Part shown: one piece after another, positions 32,312-43,393 of the stretch
How positions within the stretch are numbered: position 1 is the first letter of the stretch
Layout of the letters: each line of letters begins with the position of its first letter
From: a virus
Virus record (IMG/VR): IMGVR_UViG_3300045125_000065
Location: 1-55,811 of that record
DNA: 55,811 nucleotides
Strand: one strand, 5' to 3'
The notes under the pieces: model-generated
Databases searched by the model: none
Told to the model about the DNA's origin: nothing
The model's input: only the letters and a program-made list of their open reading frames with translations
Position numbers and translations under genes: made by a program

Positions 32312-32688
32312 CTAGCTTTCACCTCAGATTGAAAATCTTGGTCAATTTGGCCCTTGCGGCTTCAGCCTGAATGCCATTAACGAGATTTGCCACTTTACAA
32401 AAGGGCGGCCACCCAAATACGCCAGAATGGAATTTACGAGATCTACAGAAAATGAAAGTTTTTGCACGATACGCTTTACAAAAAATGTAAGTTTTTAGCC
32501 TTTTCCCTGCAAACAGGCCGCAGAACGGCATTTATTGACGACACCACGCGGGCCAGTTTTCGCTTAGGCGCCGTCGATAATGGTAACCGAATGAGGAAGT
32601 CTTGCAATCCAGAAGAAATTGCAAAAATAACAGCAAAAAACATGGTTTTTGACTTGGGGACTTCATGTTTTTCAGTCAATTACAACTT
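32312..32688. other. Gap in the virion operon with direct repeats
   Basis: 377 bases between the fibre gene end and the lysis cassette with no convincing minus-strand gene. It is AT-rich and holds two imperfect direct repeats of about 22 bp (from 32442 and from 32474, pattern TnTACAnAAAATGnAAGTTTTT). A plus-strand frame (32462-32692) crosses it. Confidence 0.5.
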
Positions 32689-32692
32689 TTAG
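32462..32692 (+). CDS. Possible antisense-oriented small gene, 76 aa
   Basis: The only candidate plus-strand gene within the virion operon. Reads KFLAFSLQTGRRTAFIDDTT, then NPEEIAKITAKNMVFDLGTS. Its start lies in the second direct repeat, which could serve as operator or promoter. Without homologs it may be chance; if real it would be a moron-type insertion. Confidence 0.25.
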   Translation: MHDTLYKKCKFLAFSLQTGRRTAFIDDTTRASFRLGAVDNGNRMRKSCNPEEIAKITAKNMVFDLGTSCFSVNYNF

Positions 32693-34812
32693 CTGAACAG
32701 CATAAAAAAGCTGCCAGTTACCAGGCACTCCAAAACCCATCCCGAGTTATTTCCGCCATTAGTGGAGTTCGCTCCGCGCGTACCAAGTGCTACCCGGTGT
32801 TGCTGTGCTACGGCTGATTGACAAATAATCAACACTTACAATTCCTACCCTGTTTTGGTCAGCGTGTAGGAGCTTGTCGTAGAAGATTGCAAAGTAACCA
32901 CATTTCCAGACGTGCCATGTTACTGTCCACGCCGCCATCGTCTGAGTTGTTCCAGCCGTAAATGCAATGGTATGCGCAACTGTTTTTGTGCTGGCAAGCT
33001 CAGAGAATGTGTTGCTGCCAGGAAATTGTCAGGTTGAAGTTCCAGTGCTACCGCCAATCGTAAGTTTGTTGTAGGTCAGCCACCGCCGGCAAATGTTCTT
33101 GCAGTGGTTGATGTGTCTGACAGAACGAATGTCTGCGGTATTTTTATTGAATGTATCCGGTGTGACCGCAATGTTCCATACCGATCCCGTGCCAGACAGT
33201 GTCCACGTACCAGAGCCCATGGTCAGTGTCTTGGCGTTAGAAACATATGTCTGGCCAAAACGGCGCTATTATTAACAGCAAAAGCCCCGTCGTTACGCTG
33301 TAATTGTTAGCATTGAATGATGACTGGTTAAGAATGCCAGAGTGCGCGCGGCAGAAAGAGCCAAGCTATCTTGCAAACGCACTGTGTTGCCGTATCCTTC
33401 CTGCGTATTGATGTCAATTGGGAATGTTTTTCCAGATGAAGTAATGTCCTGTAAGTTACGTTGTATCCAGACATGCGTATTGCACGCGCACCACCACCCG
33501 AAATTGTTAGATTGCTAAACAGTGTAATACTTCCAAAAACATTATCCTGATCGAGCGTTCCAGAATTTAATGTCATGGCTGTAGTACGGTTTGAAACACC
33601 GTCTCGCCATGGTAATGTTTCCGATCATTAACCCTTGAGTATCAAGCGTTATTGTGCCAGCCGATCCAGCCTCGCGAATAAGTTGCTGTAGATCTTGAAT
33701 CAATGGATAATTTGCAACAGCTGGAACGCCACTATTTGTTAACGCCCATCCGGTAGCTGTCCAGTCTTGTGACCCAGCCAGATTCCAGTAAGCACTGCGT
33801 CCAGTTGCAAAGGTAATGCCAGAGTTGTTTCCTGCGTCTCCCAATACTTTGCACGAGCACTATCATTCCACTGAAGCTGCGCCTGCCGCGCTGATGTCCC
33901 GAAAATCTGTGCCGAAGATATTGATTGCGGCAGCTGTAATAGTGCGCTGCGTTCCCGGATTATTTGATCTAATCCAGAATCCGCGATAGACAAGAGTTGC
34001 CGTTCCGCTGACTGTAAAAGTGCCATTCACTGTCTGATTGGCAGAAAACGACACACGGTTCGTCCCGCTTGATGCACGATCAACGAAAGTCAGATTGTTG
34101 TATGTGTTGGCGCCAGCAATAATGTGTGTATTATTCAGTGTGCTACCGATTGTTACGTTATAAAACGTTAAGACCGCCACCATTAAATGTTACGTTAAAA
34201 CTCGTACAGGAAATTGTTGATGTGTTCGAGTTGAATGTCAGGTTCGTTGTTGTTGAGTAGTTCTACTGCGCTCGTAGCAGACAACGTGACTGTACTCGAT
34301 CCCAAGGTAATTGTCCGAGTATTTGAATTGCTTGAGGACAATGCCCCCGCAGTCACATTGTAGTTTGCGGTCGTGAATGTTCCCTGAGTTATCGTCAAAT
34401 TGCGGCGTTTGGATATTTAACGCATCTCCAAGCGTAACGGTTATGCCCGAACCATTAACATTCAGTTCGCTGAAATTCTTTCCAGACGTAACTACTGTTG
34501 CTGTGGCATTTATGGTAACTACGCCAGTATGAGTATAGGTCATGCCCGCAACAAGTGTATATGTTGCCAGACACCGTTATGCTGGCTGTGCCAGTAAGCG
34601 TGCCGGTGAATCCCGTACAGTTGATACTTTTTGCTCCAGTGTTGCCACTGGCAATCGTTACAGTGTTGGCACCTGAGGCCGCATCGAGAAACACAGCCAT
34701 CGGCGATCGTAGGTATTGCTTGGCCACCAGCCCCCCAGAAGTAAGAGCCCATTTTGTTCCCGCCGTACCATCCCACGATCGCCGTTCCGCCGACCCAATA
34801 ACGGTTAGCCAT
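32689..34812 (-). CDS. Tail fibre / receptor-binding protein, about 707 aa (many frameshifts)
   Basis: MANRYWVGGT start, a signature of phage surface-binding beta proteins, followed by WDGTAGTKWALTSGG and AVFLDAASGANTVTIASGN. Then a long run of beta-solenoid-like repeats (NYNVTAGALSSSNSNTRTIT, NTYNNLTFVDRASSGTNRVS, TFSELASTKTVAHTIAF), ending NGGNNSGWVLECLVTGSFF. The repeated 'T-x-L/V-T-x-S' spacing suggests a parallel beta-helix. Likely host attachment. Confidence 0.65.
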
Positions 34813-36271
34813 TATTCCTCCACCGGGGGATTGCGCACGAATTCAGCCAGCTATTTACACGAGCGCGTTTCATTTCTTCAATTTGCTCGGCAGTGAATGT
34901 GGTCGTCGGGCAGGTACAGGGCATCCCGATACAAGCCAAACTCTGTCGTAAATTCAAAATCAATCTTCATTACGCCCTCCTGCGCGACTGCAACAGCGTC
35001 CCAACGGCTATCCGCCGCGTTCCAAATGCTGCCGATATAAACGGTTTTGCTAATAACGGTAGTAGTGGGTAACGTGACGCCAACAGCACGGAACGCACCC
35101 GAGCTACCGGTTGTCCATGTCAGAGCGCGCGCCACTCCGTTATCCTTAATCCTCAACACGAGTTTTTGGCCGTCAGTTGGTGTGCCAGAAGGCGCAGCAA
35201 TGGTGGCGGCTTGAGCAAGGGCCGTGACGTTGTATTGGTCTGACGCATCGCTTGTAGCCGTGATTGTCGCAGCATCGGCAATACTGGTAATGCGCGGCGT
35301 AATGCGCTTATTCGTCAGCGTTTGCGTTGTATCCAGCCCGACCAAAGTGGCCGACGTACCCGGCAGCGTCATCGTTGTGCTGTCGGTGCCGCTAAACGTA
35401 AGCGTGTTATTAACCGTCGCTGTCTTGCCATCGGCAATCGTGATCGTGGCGCTCGTGGCCGGGGCAGTGATGGCAACCTTGTTGATACTGGTAGCCGAAG
35501 CAACTCCCCAGCGTCGGGGTTGTCAAAGACGGCGAAGTCGCAAATACCAGCGCACCACTACCTGTCCTCATCAGTTACTGCTGCCGCAAGATTGGCACCG
35601 AGGGCGTAGCCAAGAACGTGGCGACGTTTGCGCCAAGGCCCGAAACGCCCGTACTGATTGGCAAGCCGCCACAGTTCGTCAGCGCCAGAAGTAGGCGTTC
35701 CGAGAATCGGTGTTACAAGTGTAGGGGTTGTAGCAAATACCAAAGCCCCAGACCCGGTTTCATCCGTTACCGCCGCAGCCAGATTCGCGCTGGAAGGAGT
35801 CACAAGAAACGTGGCGACATTTGTGCCGAGCCCAGATACGCCAGTACTGATCGGCAGCCCGGTGCAACTGGTCAGCGTCCCCGAAACCGGCGTGCCCAGA
35901 GCAGGCGTTACCAGAGTTGGGCTGGTTGCGCGCACAACACTGCCCGTGCCGGTGTTGGCCGTCCAGACTGGCAATGTGCCATTTGACGTTAATACGTAAT
36001 TGGCGGCCCCAATGGATAAAAATGTCGTCGTATTGGCGGCTGACTGGCACGGCACCGACCCGCCTGCGCCACCCGCGATATTTGTCGCCGTTGTGCCGCC
36101 GCTTGATGCGTCCGCGATTACGAATACATTGCCACCGCTGTCTTTGGCATAAAGCTTTTTGTCGGCAATATTTATTGCCAGCTCGCCATTGACCAGATTG
36201 CCTGCCGCAGGCGCGGCCGAGGCAGTGGTACTGTAGTAAAGAGAAATTGGGGTATATCCGCTTTGCGCCAT
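34812..36271 (-). CDS. Tail fibre with collagen-like phage repeats, about 486 aa (frameshifts)
   Basis: MAQSGYTPISLYYSTTASAA then LVNGELAINIADKKLYAKDS. Tandem repeats follow: TLVTPALGTPVSGTLTSCTG with LPISTGVSGLGTNVATFL and PSSANLAAAVTDETGSGALV, present at least twice. The middle (SATITIADGKTATVNNTLTF) leads to a conserved C-terminal domain (GQKLVLRIKDNGVARALTW, YIGSIWNAADSRWDAVAVAQ). Its stop overlaps the next start (TAATG). Confidence 0.7.
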
Positions 36272-36302
36272 TTTTTGCCCCTTAGGCCATGACGGGCCAT
36301 CG

Positions 36303-37336
36303 TTAATCTGTTTTGTTTTCCTGCAATCTGCATTTGTCCCTGAATATCAGGCCACAAAGTTGCTTCGTTACCGTTTGCAATTCTTGTCACGGTGTAATAA
36401 CTGTTACGCAAAGGGGTCGCCGTGCCTAGAGATTGTGTGATGTTGATGCGGATATTAGGCGCTACAGAAGCGTTCGCTTCGTAAATAAACTTCATAATCA
36501 CCGCGTGGCTTACGCCAGTTGTCAATGAGCCTGTCGCACCGAACGCTGCCGCCGTTGATGTGCTGTTGAAAAACGCTGCCTGGTTAGCAGCGCCAATTGC
36601 TGTCCCACCTGCAACTGCGCCCGTTTGTAGAATACCGTTTACGTTCACCGGCGCAGACGATGATGTAAGTGTAAAAGTAACCGTGCCCGCTGTTGTTTTG
36701 GTGAAATAGCAGTATGCCGTTATTTCATATTCACCACCCGCAACCAAATTCAATGCGCTATTCGCACCAAAGAAATTTGAAATGGCGGGGCCAATAGCAG
36801 AGCCGTTTGCAGTTAAACGGAAAATCTGATTGCTTAATAAATATCCGCGCCCACTTGTTGCGTCGTTTGTTACCTTGAATACCTCTCCGTTATATTCAAC
36901 ATTACCGCCAGTGGGAAAATTGTAATCAACACCAGCCTCAAACCTCATGGCGGCGGTCGAAATGTGCCGGGATTAATTTGTATAAATGATGCCAGATCAG
37001 GAGTAACGCCAACCCCCAAACAGCCAACACCAAAGCCGGTGTCTTTGACAACTATCCCGACATTGGTGCCAACCCGCGTAATTACAGACACATTGCTAAA
37101 ATCAATTCCGGTGCCCGTATTAGACTGCTGAAGCGATATTCGGGATACGTAGATAAGCCATCAGGAACTTTAACGGTACTTACTGAAAGGTTAGATGACC
37201 ACGTAGGCGTACTTGCGCCCGCAGACTGCAAAAGTTGATTGGTCGTGCCCGCCGCAGTAAATGCAAGCTCTGTGCCGTTACCAACACCTACGGCCCCCGC
37301 AGTTGGCGTATTGCTACCATTAATAATAATTGGCAT
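36303..37336 (-). CDS. Fibre-like protein, about 344 aa (frameshifts)
   Basis: MPIIINGSNTPTAGAVGVGN GTELAFTA start; SVSVITRVGTNVGIVVKDT; then a C1q/TNF-like jelly-roll region (FRLTANGSAIGPAISNFFGA, EYEITAYCYFTKTTAGTVTF). I end it at 36303 (QENKTD stop in the corrected frame); without the shift the frame runs to 36172 inside the next gene. Confidence 0.55.
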
Positions 37337-37345
37337 TTTTATTTC

Positions 37346-40300
37346 CTAATATATTACCCAAAGCGACGTACTTGCCACAGTTACAGTATGGCCTGTTGAA
37401 ACAGTTACCGGCCCCACAGAAAACGCATTTTGTGCAGACGAAATACTGGAACTTGCTGCGGTGGTTTTGTTATTTGTGTTGTAGACTTCAGCGCCCGCTG
37501 TTGCCGCAATCGTAATTGAGCCAGCACCATTGGTAATGGATATGCCAGAGCCAGCGGTCAAAGTTGCTTTAGTAAGCGTGTTTCCAGTGGTATTGCCGAT
37601 TAACAGTTGACCATTTGTATAGGTCGTTTGTCCTGTTCCGCCATTTCCTACGGCAAGTGTTCCCGAAACATGCGTGGTAAGCCCAACTTTACCCCATGAG
37701 GGCGCAACACCTACACCACCAGAAATCAATGCGCTTCCGGTAGCAACATCTGCCAGTTTTGCAAGCGTTGACGTTGTATCTGCGTAAAGCAAATCGCCCA
37801 CTGCATAAACGGTCTGTCCTGTTCCGCCTTTATTGGCCGCTATTGCGGTCGCACTCCATGTTCCACTAGTAACTGTTCCAACCGTGACGATGCTTGCGCT
37901 ACCGGCAACAGGCGACGCGCCGACAGTGCTGTAATCAACTGTACGGGCTGCGCTGCCGTTATAAGTCGTACCCGCGACCGCACCGCCAGTTGTATTAAAC
38001 GTAACCGCGTTAGCTACGCTACCTGCGCTGCCTGTTGTGTTCTGATTGAGTGTTGGGAAATCTCCGGCGACAGCAATTGTCAGTGCTCCCGTCCCCGTCG
38101 TGCTTTTCACAATACCAGTCGAAAGCGCACTGGTTCCCGCCGAATAATCGGTGCCTGCTGTTGCTGCACTCAGCGCGGTGCCGTTGCCTTTTACTATCCC
38201 ATTAACGGATGTGGATAAAGTCAAAGCCGGTGTTGCGCCGCCACTTGATGTTCCTGCAAACCCATTCGCAGTTGATACCGAAACGGCTGTTACGGTGCCT
38301 GAAGTACCTGTTAATACGCCTCCACTCAGCGTCAATCCGCCTGCAACACTAATTTCTTCTGCTGCGCCACTTGCTGCTGTAGTACGCCCGAGCAGCCTTG
38401 ATGTATTCATTGTCAGACCGTTGGCTGAAGCATATGCGCTTGGTGCCACATAATCTGTTGCCGCTACGCCAATTGATAGTACGCCGGTCGTGGTTGTATT
38501 TTTACTAAGCCGGTTGTAAGTGATCCAAGAAACTGCGCGCCAGAAAGCCCCGTATCTGCCGTGCCTTGAGCAATGAATTTATTGGCAAACGCAACATTGG
38601 CCGAGCCATCCACTGAGTTGCCCGCCAGATTTCTGGCGGTTGTCCATTTTGCTGCACTGCCCGTCGTATTTTGATTGAACGTGGGCCAAGTAAAGGTGCC
38701 GGTACTAAAGTTGCCTGAAGTCGGAGTGCCTAGCGCTGGCGTGACGAGCGTTGGGCTTGTATCCAGCACAACCGGAGCCGCTGCCCGTGCTTGTTGTTGT
38801 TCCCGTTCCGCCATTAGCTACGGGCAAAGTTCCTGACACATGAGTCGTCAGGCCAATTTTCCCCCAGCTTGGGGCTACACCAACGCCACCGGAAATCAGG
38901 GCATTGCCGGTTGCCACATCTGCAAGCTTAGATAGCGTCGTGGAGGCAGACGCGTAAATCAGATCCCCTATCGTGTAAGACGAAAGCCCTGTCCCCCCGT
39001 AATCCGCGCCGATGGTGTTGGCGTTCCACGCCCCAACGGTCAGCGTGCCAACGCCCGTAATGCCGGTATAAGACCCGCTCAGATACGACGCGCCAACCGT
39101 GCCGGACGTAATCTGATTGCCGTTTATTGCAATAGGCGTAGTTGCCGCGGCGGTAAGTTGGCCTTGCGCATTTACAGTGAAAGTCGCCACTGCGGACGCC
39201 GAACCGTAAGCGTTCGCGCTGACGGCCGTATTGGCAATAGAAAACTGCGTCCCGGAAAGAGAAAGCCCTGTCCCGGCAGAATAAACCTGCGCGCTTGAAA
39301 TCAGCGCAAATGCGATATTCGTCGTGCCGAAAACAATTGTCCCGACTGTATCGCAGGTATAAGTATTGCCTGCCTGAGTATTGCCGGAACTGACAAAAAA
39401 CGTGTCGCCCTTGCCCAGCCCGTTAGGGCTCGTGGGGCTATAAGTGTCCGTGTCAGAAGACCGGGTAAGCACCCAATTTGTCGTCCCATTCCCTACCGTG
39501 GTGACAACACTAAACCCCGTTTTCAACGGCATTTGTCTGGTTATAAACAAGAACACGGTCGTTGATGGATGCCGTTACTCCATCCGGCGCGAACGCTACT
39601 TTGGTGCCGTTATTTGTAAGCGTTGCTCCAACGCCCACGCCGGCACCGCCTGGCTGGTTATAAACTGCATTCAGGTTGCCCGTAGAAGCGGCGTATTTGA
39701 CGGCAGTATGGTAATGAATGCCCGTTGTATAAAGCGTGTCACATACTGCTTTGTGGCCAATTGAAAGTTGCTTACCGGGTCTTGGGTGACCTCAACTGAG
39801 GTTAATCCACCAAGCGTAAGCGAAGTTCCGCCAAGGGCAACATTGGTTGTGCCCAGCGTGACGGATGAATTGGCAAGATACGAATTGCCGATTGGGGTGC
39901 CATTCCAAACCCCGGCTGTAATCGTCCCGACCGTAACAATACTTGTGCTTCCAGCCAGAGGCGAAGCACCGACGGTATTGTAAGAAATGGTCTTGGCAGC
40001 CGCTCCATTGAAAGACGTGCCAGAAGCGTCCCCAACTCCGCCGTTGTTGAATGTCAGGCTGTTGCTCGTGTTGGCTGTAATCGTTGCCAATCCACCCAGC
40101 GCCACAGTCGTGCCATTAAACGTAACACTGGAATTTGTTAATGCCGAATTCGGGATGTTGTTGAATGTGTTGCCGAGCCCAGACAGTGTTTTATTAGTAA
40201 AAACCTGAGATCCAGACAGCGTTGCTACTGTTGCGTCAATTTCAATCGTTCTGGCGACAGAGCCATCAAACGACACCCCCGAGCTCATCTGCAACCCAGT

Positions 40301-41420
40301 AGACGCGGTCAAAGGATTTGGAGTTGCGGCAGTAATTACCCCCGCCCCTCCTAACGCAACGGTTGTCCCATTAAATGTGACACTGGAATTTGTCAGAGAC
40401 GAATTTGGTATATTCGTCAGCGTGTTACTGCTTCCGCTAATAGTCTTGCTGGATAACGTTTCCGCGCCCGCCAAGGTTGCAAGCGTCCCCGTTGCTGGCA
40501 AAACAACACTGGTTGCCCCAGACAAATTAAGCGTTAGCGCGTTATTTGTGGAAAGGTTCCCGCCAAGCGTAATATTGAACGAGCCATTATTAACGCCCGT
40601 GCCGCCACTTGCCGGATTAAGAATTCCCCCAAGAACAACAGCCCCTGTTGCCGGGGCGAGACGGGGAGAGTCCTGTACCCCCGGCACTAAATGTTGTTAC
40701 GCCGCCCGACAACGAAAACTGCCGCCACGATCCAGCCGAAAATCCGTCAAACGTTTGCGTGTCGCTGTTAAATCTGAACTGTCCGTTTATACCGGACGGT
40801 TGCTGCGCAGAAGTGCCTGTTGGCACCACCATGCCAGCGGTGCCCGGGATTACCGGGTCTGATGCCAGCGAAACGGTTGGGTTGCCGTTGCCGTTGCCAT
40901 TTGCAACATTAACCTGACTGGCCGTGCCAATTATCTGGATGCCCTGAATGCTGGTGCCGCTAATAACCGACAGCAGTCCGGTGCCCCCGGCGTTTGCAAG
41001 CGACAGCACAAGCCCCGACAACGACAAGGTGGGATTCGCCGCAATTCCATCGCCGTTGGTAATGGCCAATCCGGCGCCCGTGACGGCAATCTGCCGCGAC
41101 GTAACGGCATTGGACGCCGTTTTTACGATGAGCCCATTAGAGGCGGCTTCAAGGCTTCCTGACGCGCCATTCAATGACAATTGCAGCGTTGATAACGCGC
41201 CGTTGTCAGTCAGCCCGAGCCCAACTGTCGTCGACAGTCTGCGACTGTTTGGCAACGTTGGCTCCTGATTCATTGTCAGGAAAGTCTGCTGTTGCGCTGG
41301 GCTTGCGGCGATTGCCCCGGTTGTAGTCTTTAGCGTTTGCCCATTCTGGACAATCGCCACCAATTCCGTTCCCGTGATCGGCAGCGCCGACGGAAGCTGG
41401 CTGATGGTTATATTTGGCAT
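37346..41420 (-). CDS. Major long tail fibre, about 1358 aa (at least four frameshifts)
   Basis: N-terminus MPNITISQLPSALPITGTEL VAIVQNGQT (virion-attachment type start shared with the 43394 gene). Long series of fibre repeats, e.g. IPNSSLTNSSVTFNGTTVAL twice, GTGLSSYTIGDLIYASASTT versus GTGQTVYAVGDLLYADTTST, and KLADVATGNALISGGVGVAP twice. The C-terminus NAFSVGPVTVSTGHTVTVAS is a compact beta end. Shifts near 40670, 39650, 38760 and 38460. Longest fibre of the phage. Confidence 0.7.
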
Positions 41421-41421
41421 A

Positions 41422-41766
41422 CTAAGGCTGTGTCTCTAGGCCGTCCAGGTTGCCATCATTTTGCACGACCTCAATATTTTGCTCAGGCGAAAGAACCCAT
41501 CCCCCATAAACCCCTGTTGAATCAATATTGTTCGGATCAATGGCAACACTGACATCAGGACGCGGGAAACGGATCACGATTTTTTCCGTTTTTCTCGCCG
41601 GCAATCGATATGGGTCAAGATCGTCTGCACATCCCTGCCCGCATACCTGAAGTCCGGGGAAATTGCGGTCAGCCCGCATTTCCGCGTGCGGGCGTTTCAT
41701 CTTGCAGCGGTCGCAGACTGCGATTGCAATATCTGAAAGCCCGAACGTATCAAGAAAGCGTGGCAT
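41422..41766 (-). CDS. Zinc-binding virion accessory protein, 114 aa
   Basis: CDRCKMKRPHAEM and VCGQGCADDLDPYRLPARKT: four cysteines in two pairs followed by a DPYR motif, a layout conserved in small proteins next to fibre genes of podoviruses. Intact; overlaps its neighbours closely. Role unknown, possibly structural. Confidence 0.65.
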   Translation of the reverse strand: MPRFLDTFGLSDIAIAVCDRCKMKRPHAEMRADRNFPGLQVCGQGCADDLDPYRLPARKTEKIVIRFPRPDVSVAIDPNNIDSTGVYGGWVLSPEQNIEVVQNDGNLDGLETQP

Positions 41767-41768
41767 GC

Positions 41769-42840
41769 CTACCTCGTATAAGGAGACAAATTCGGGGCCA
41801 GATAGATCGGCGACTTGTCGCGCTCTTCCTGCTCAACAAGTGTCAAATATTTATTGGCCTGATCTTCAAGATACTGGATACGATCCATCCCGACCTCGGG
41901 CAATTCCAAAGCCATTTGATGCGCCAGCAAAGACTGAATTGCCAAATACCAGCGCTGCGGGATTTCCAGTTCTCCCGAAAGATCCCCTACGTCCATAATC
42001 TGGCGTGAGTACCACACCACCATTTGTACGAATGTGTTGCTCGGAACCGGCCAAAGGTAAATTTTTGCCTGTGGGATGGTTCTGTCAAACCAATACTGGA
42101 ACGGCTGGTTTGCAGTAAAATTTTTTATTCGGCAAACTGGTGTAATCATCCCGATTCAGCCGGGCCATCGGGATTTCCGTACTGTTATTGCCGAAATACA
42201 GCTCTCGAACAACCAGAGTGTTGCCTCCGGTCTCTCGCATGCGGTAGTACTGCGCCGTCTGGCCCGGATCAATGTCATACCAAAGCCACTGATTATCAGC
42301 CCACGCGGTTATTCCGGGGTCGTAGAGCGTGTTCCACGAGGCGCCATCATCTGAACATTCAAAAATGGCGTGAAAAGTCCCAGACACGCCCGGCAAAACA
42401 CCAATTGACCCCACATAAACAGGATTGTAGAGACCGTAATTAACGGCAATGTATCCGTCTGGCGCAGACTGGGTGCATTTTGTGTTGATATTACCGTCAA
42501 ACGCATTGTCAGGAATCCCCGATGAGGCTGAATACCCGTTTGAAATATTAGGCGTTGGCCGACTCATGCGCCGATAAAGCGCGTTCAGCACATCATTTCC
42601 ACCTACCGGCAAATCATAGATATATTGATCAACCTTCAGGCCATAAATTTTTTTTCAATGGCCCAATACTGAATGCCAATGTTAATCAGGTTGGAAAGCA
42701 CGTAAAAAAGCGACTCGCGGGCCGACAAAACCTGCTCGCTGGTCAGCTCTTCAGCCAGCTTTGCCGGCGCGTCGCGCTCCGTGATCAATCAGCTTTTGTA
42801 CGCTGACTACCGTCGTGCCAGCCGTTCCTGAGTAAGCCAT
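41769..42840 (-). CDS. Virion protein with discoidin-like insertion, about 356 aa (frameshifts)
   Basis: N-terminus MAYSGTAGTTVVSVQKLIDH and AEELTSEQVLSARESLFYVL (helical), DQYIYDLPVGGNDVLNALYR. Then a segment reading DNAFDGNINTKCTQSAPDGY, IAVNYG, GSIGVLPGVSGTFHAIFECS, YYRMRETGG, which has the F5/8-type (discoidin) carbohydrate-binding pattern. The C-terminal part (MARLNRDDYTSLPNKKF, IYLWPVPSNTFVQMVVWYSR) is typical of tail-adaptor-type structural proteins. The glycan-binding domain appears inserted in a structural core. Confidence 0.65.
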
Positions 42841-42847
42841 AAGGCAA

Positions 42848-43392
42848 TCACCATCCCGAGCATTTCCAGCGTTTCATAGAAGCCCGCGCACGGCTGCCGG
42901 GCTCACTTTTTCTGCGATCGGGGCCATTCTTGCGCAGAAAGAATCCTTGCGCGGGCCGCCTTGCGGCTGCGGAGCCTTCAAATGTGAGCCCGTCTCGCGG
43001 TTATATTTTGCCCGGCCCTTGTCCGTAAGCCCTGCGCCTTGTTCAACGGGCAGCTTTTCTCCGCGCCCCACGCTCAAAGATACGCCGCCTTTAGCCATTT
43101 TCGCGGTTTTTGCCGATTCTTTAAAGGCTTTTGCAGTCGGAGCGCCAGGGCTGCCGGGTTTTCTCATTTTCTCGCCTGATCCATGAGCGATGCGCTCGCG
43201 CTTGGCGTGAATGTTGGCGTACAAACCACCCTCCGCAGCGTGCTCTGGAAGCTCCCCATAAGCCTTTTTGCCCACGTTGGACGACGTGTATTCCTTGGCC
43301 GCAGATGAAGCCATGCCGAGCCGTTTAGCCACTTTCGGGCTGTGCTCAATTGCCTTCATCAGCCGAAACTGGGCTTTTGATTTGGCGGGCAT
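42848..43392 (-). CDS. DUF6321-type basic virion protein, about 181 aa (one frameshift)
   Basis: MPAKSKAQFRLMKAIEHSPK start (common in virion proteins) and a C-terminal DUF6321-like block GLTDKGRAKYNRETGSHLKA, GPRKDSFCARMAPI and, after the shift, RARASMKRWKCSGW. Lysine-rich; probably a DNA- or capsid-associated minor protein. Confidence 0.65.
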
Positions 43393-43393
43393 C

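Noticed and set aside
32689-41420. Diversity-generating retroelement acting on the fibre genes
   Set aside because: No reverse transcriptase gene and no adenine-biased template/variable repeat pair was seen.
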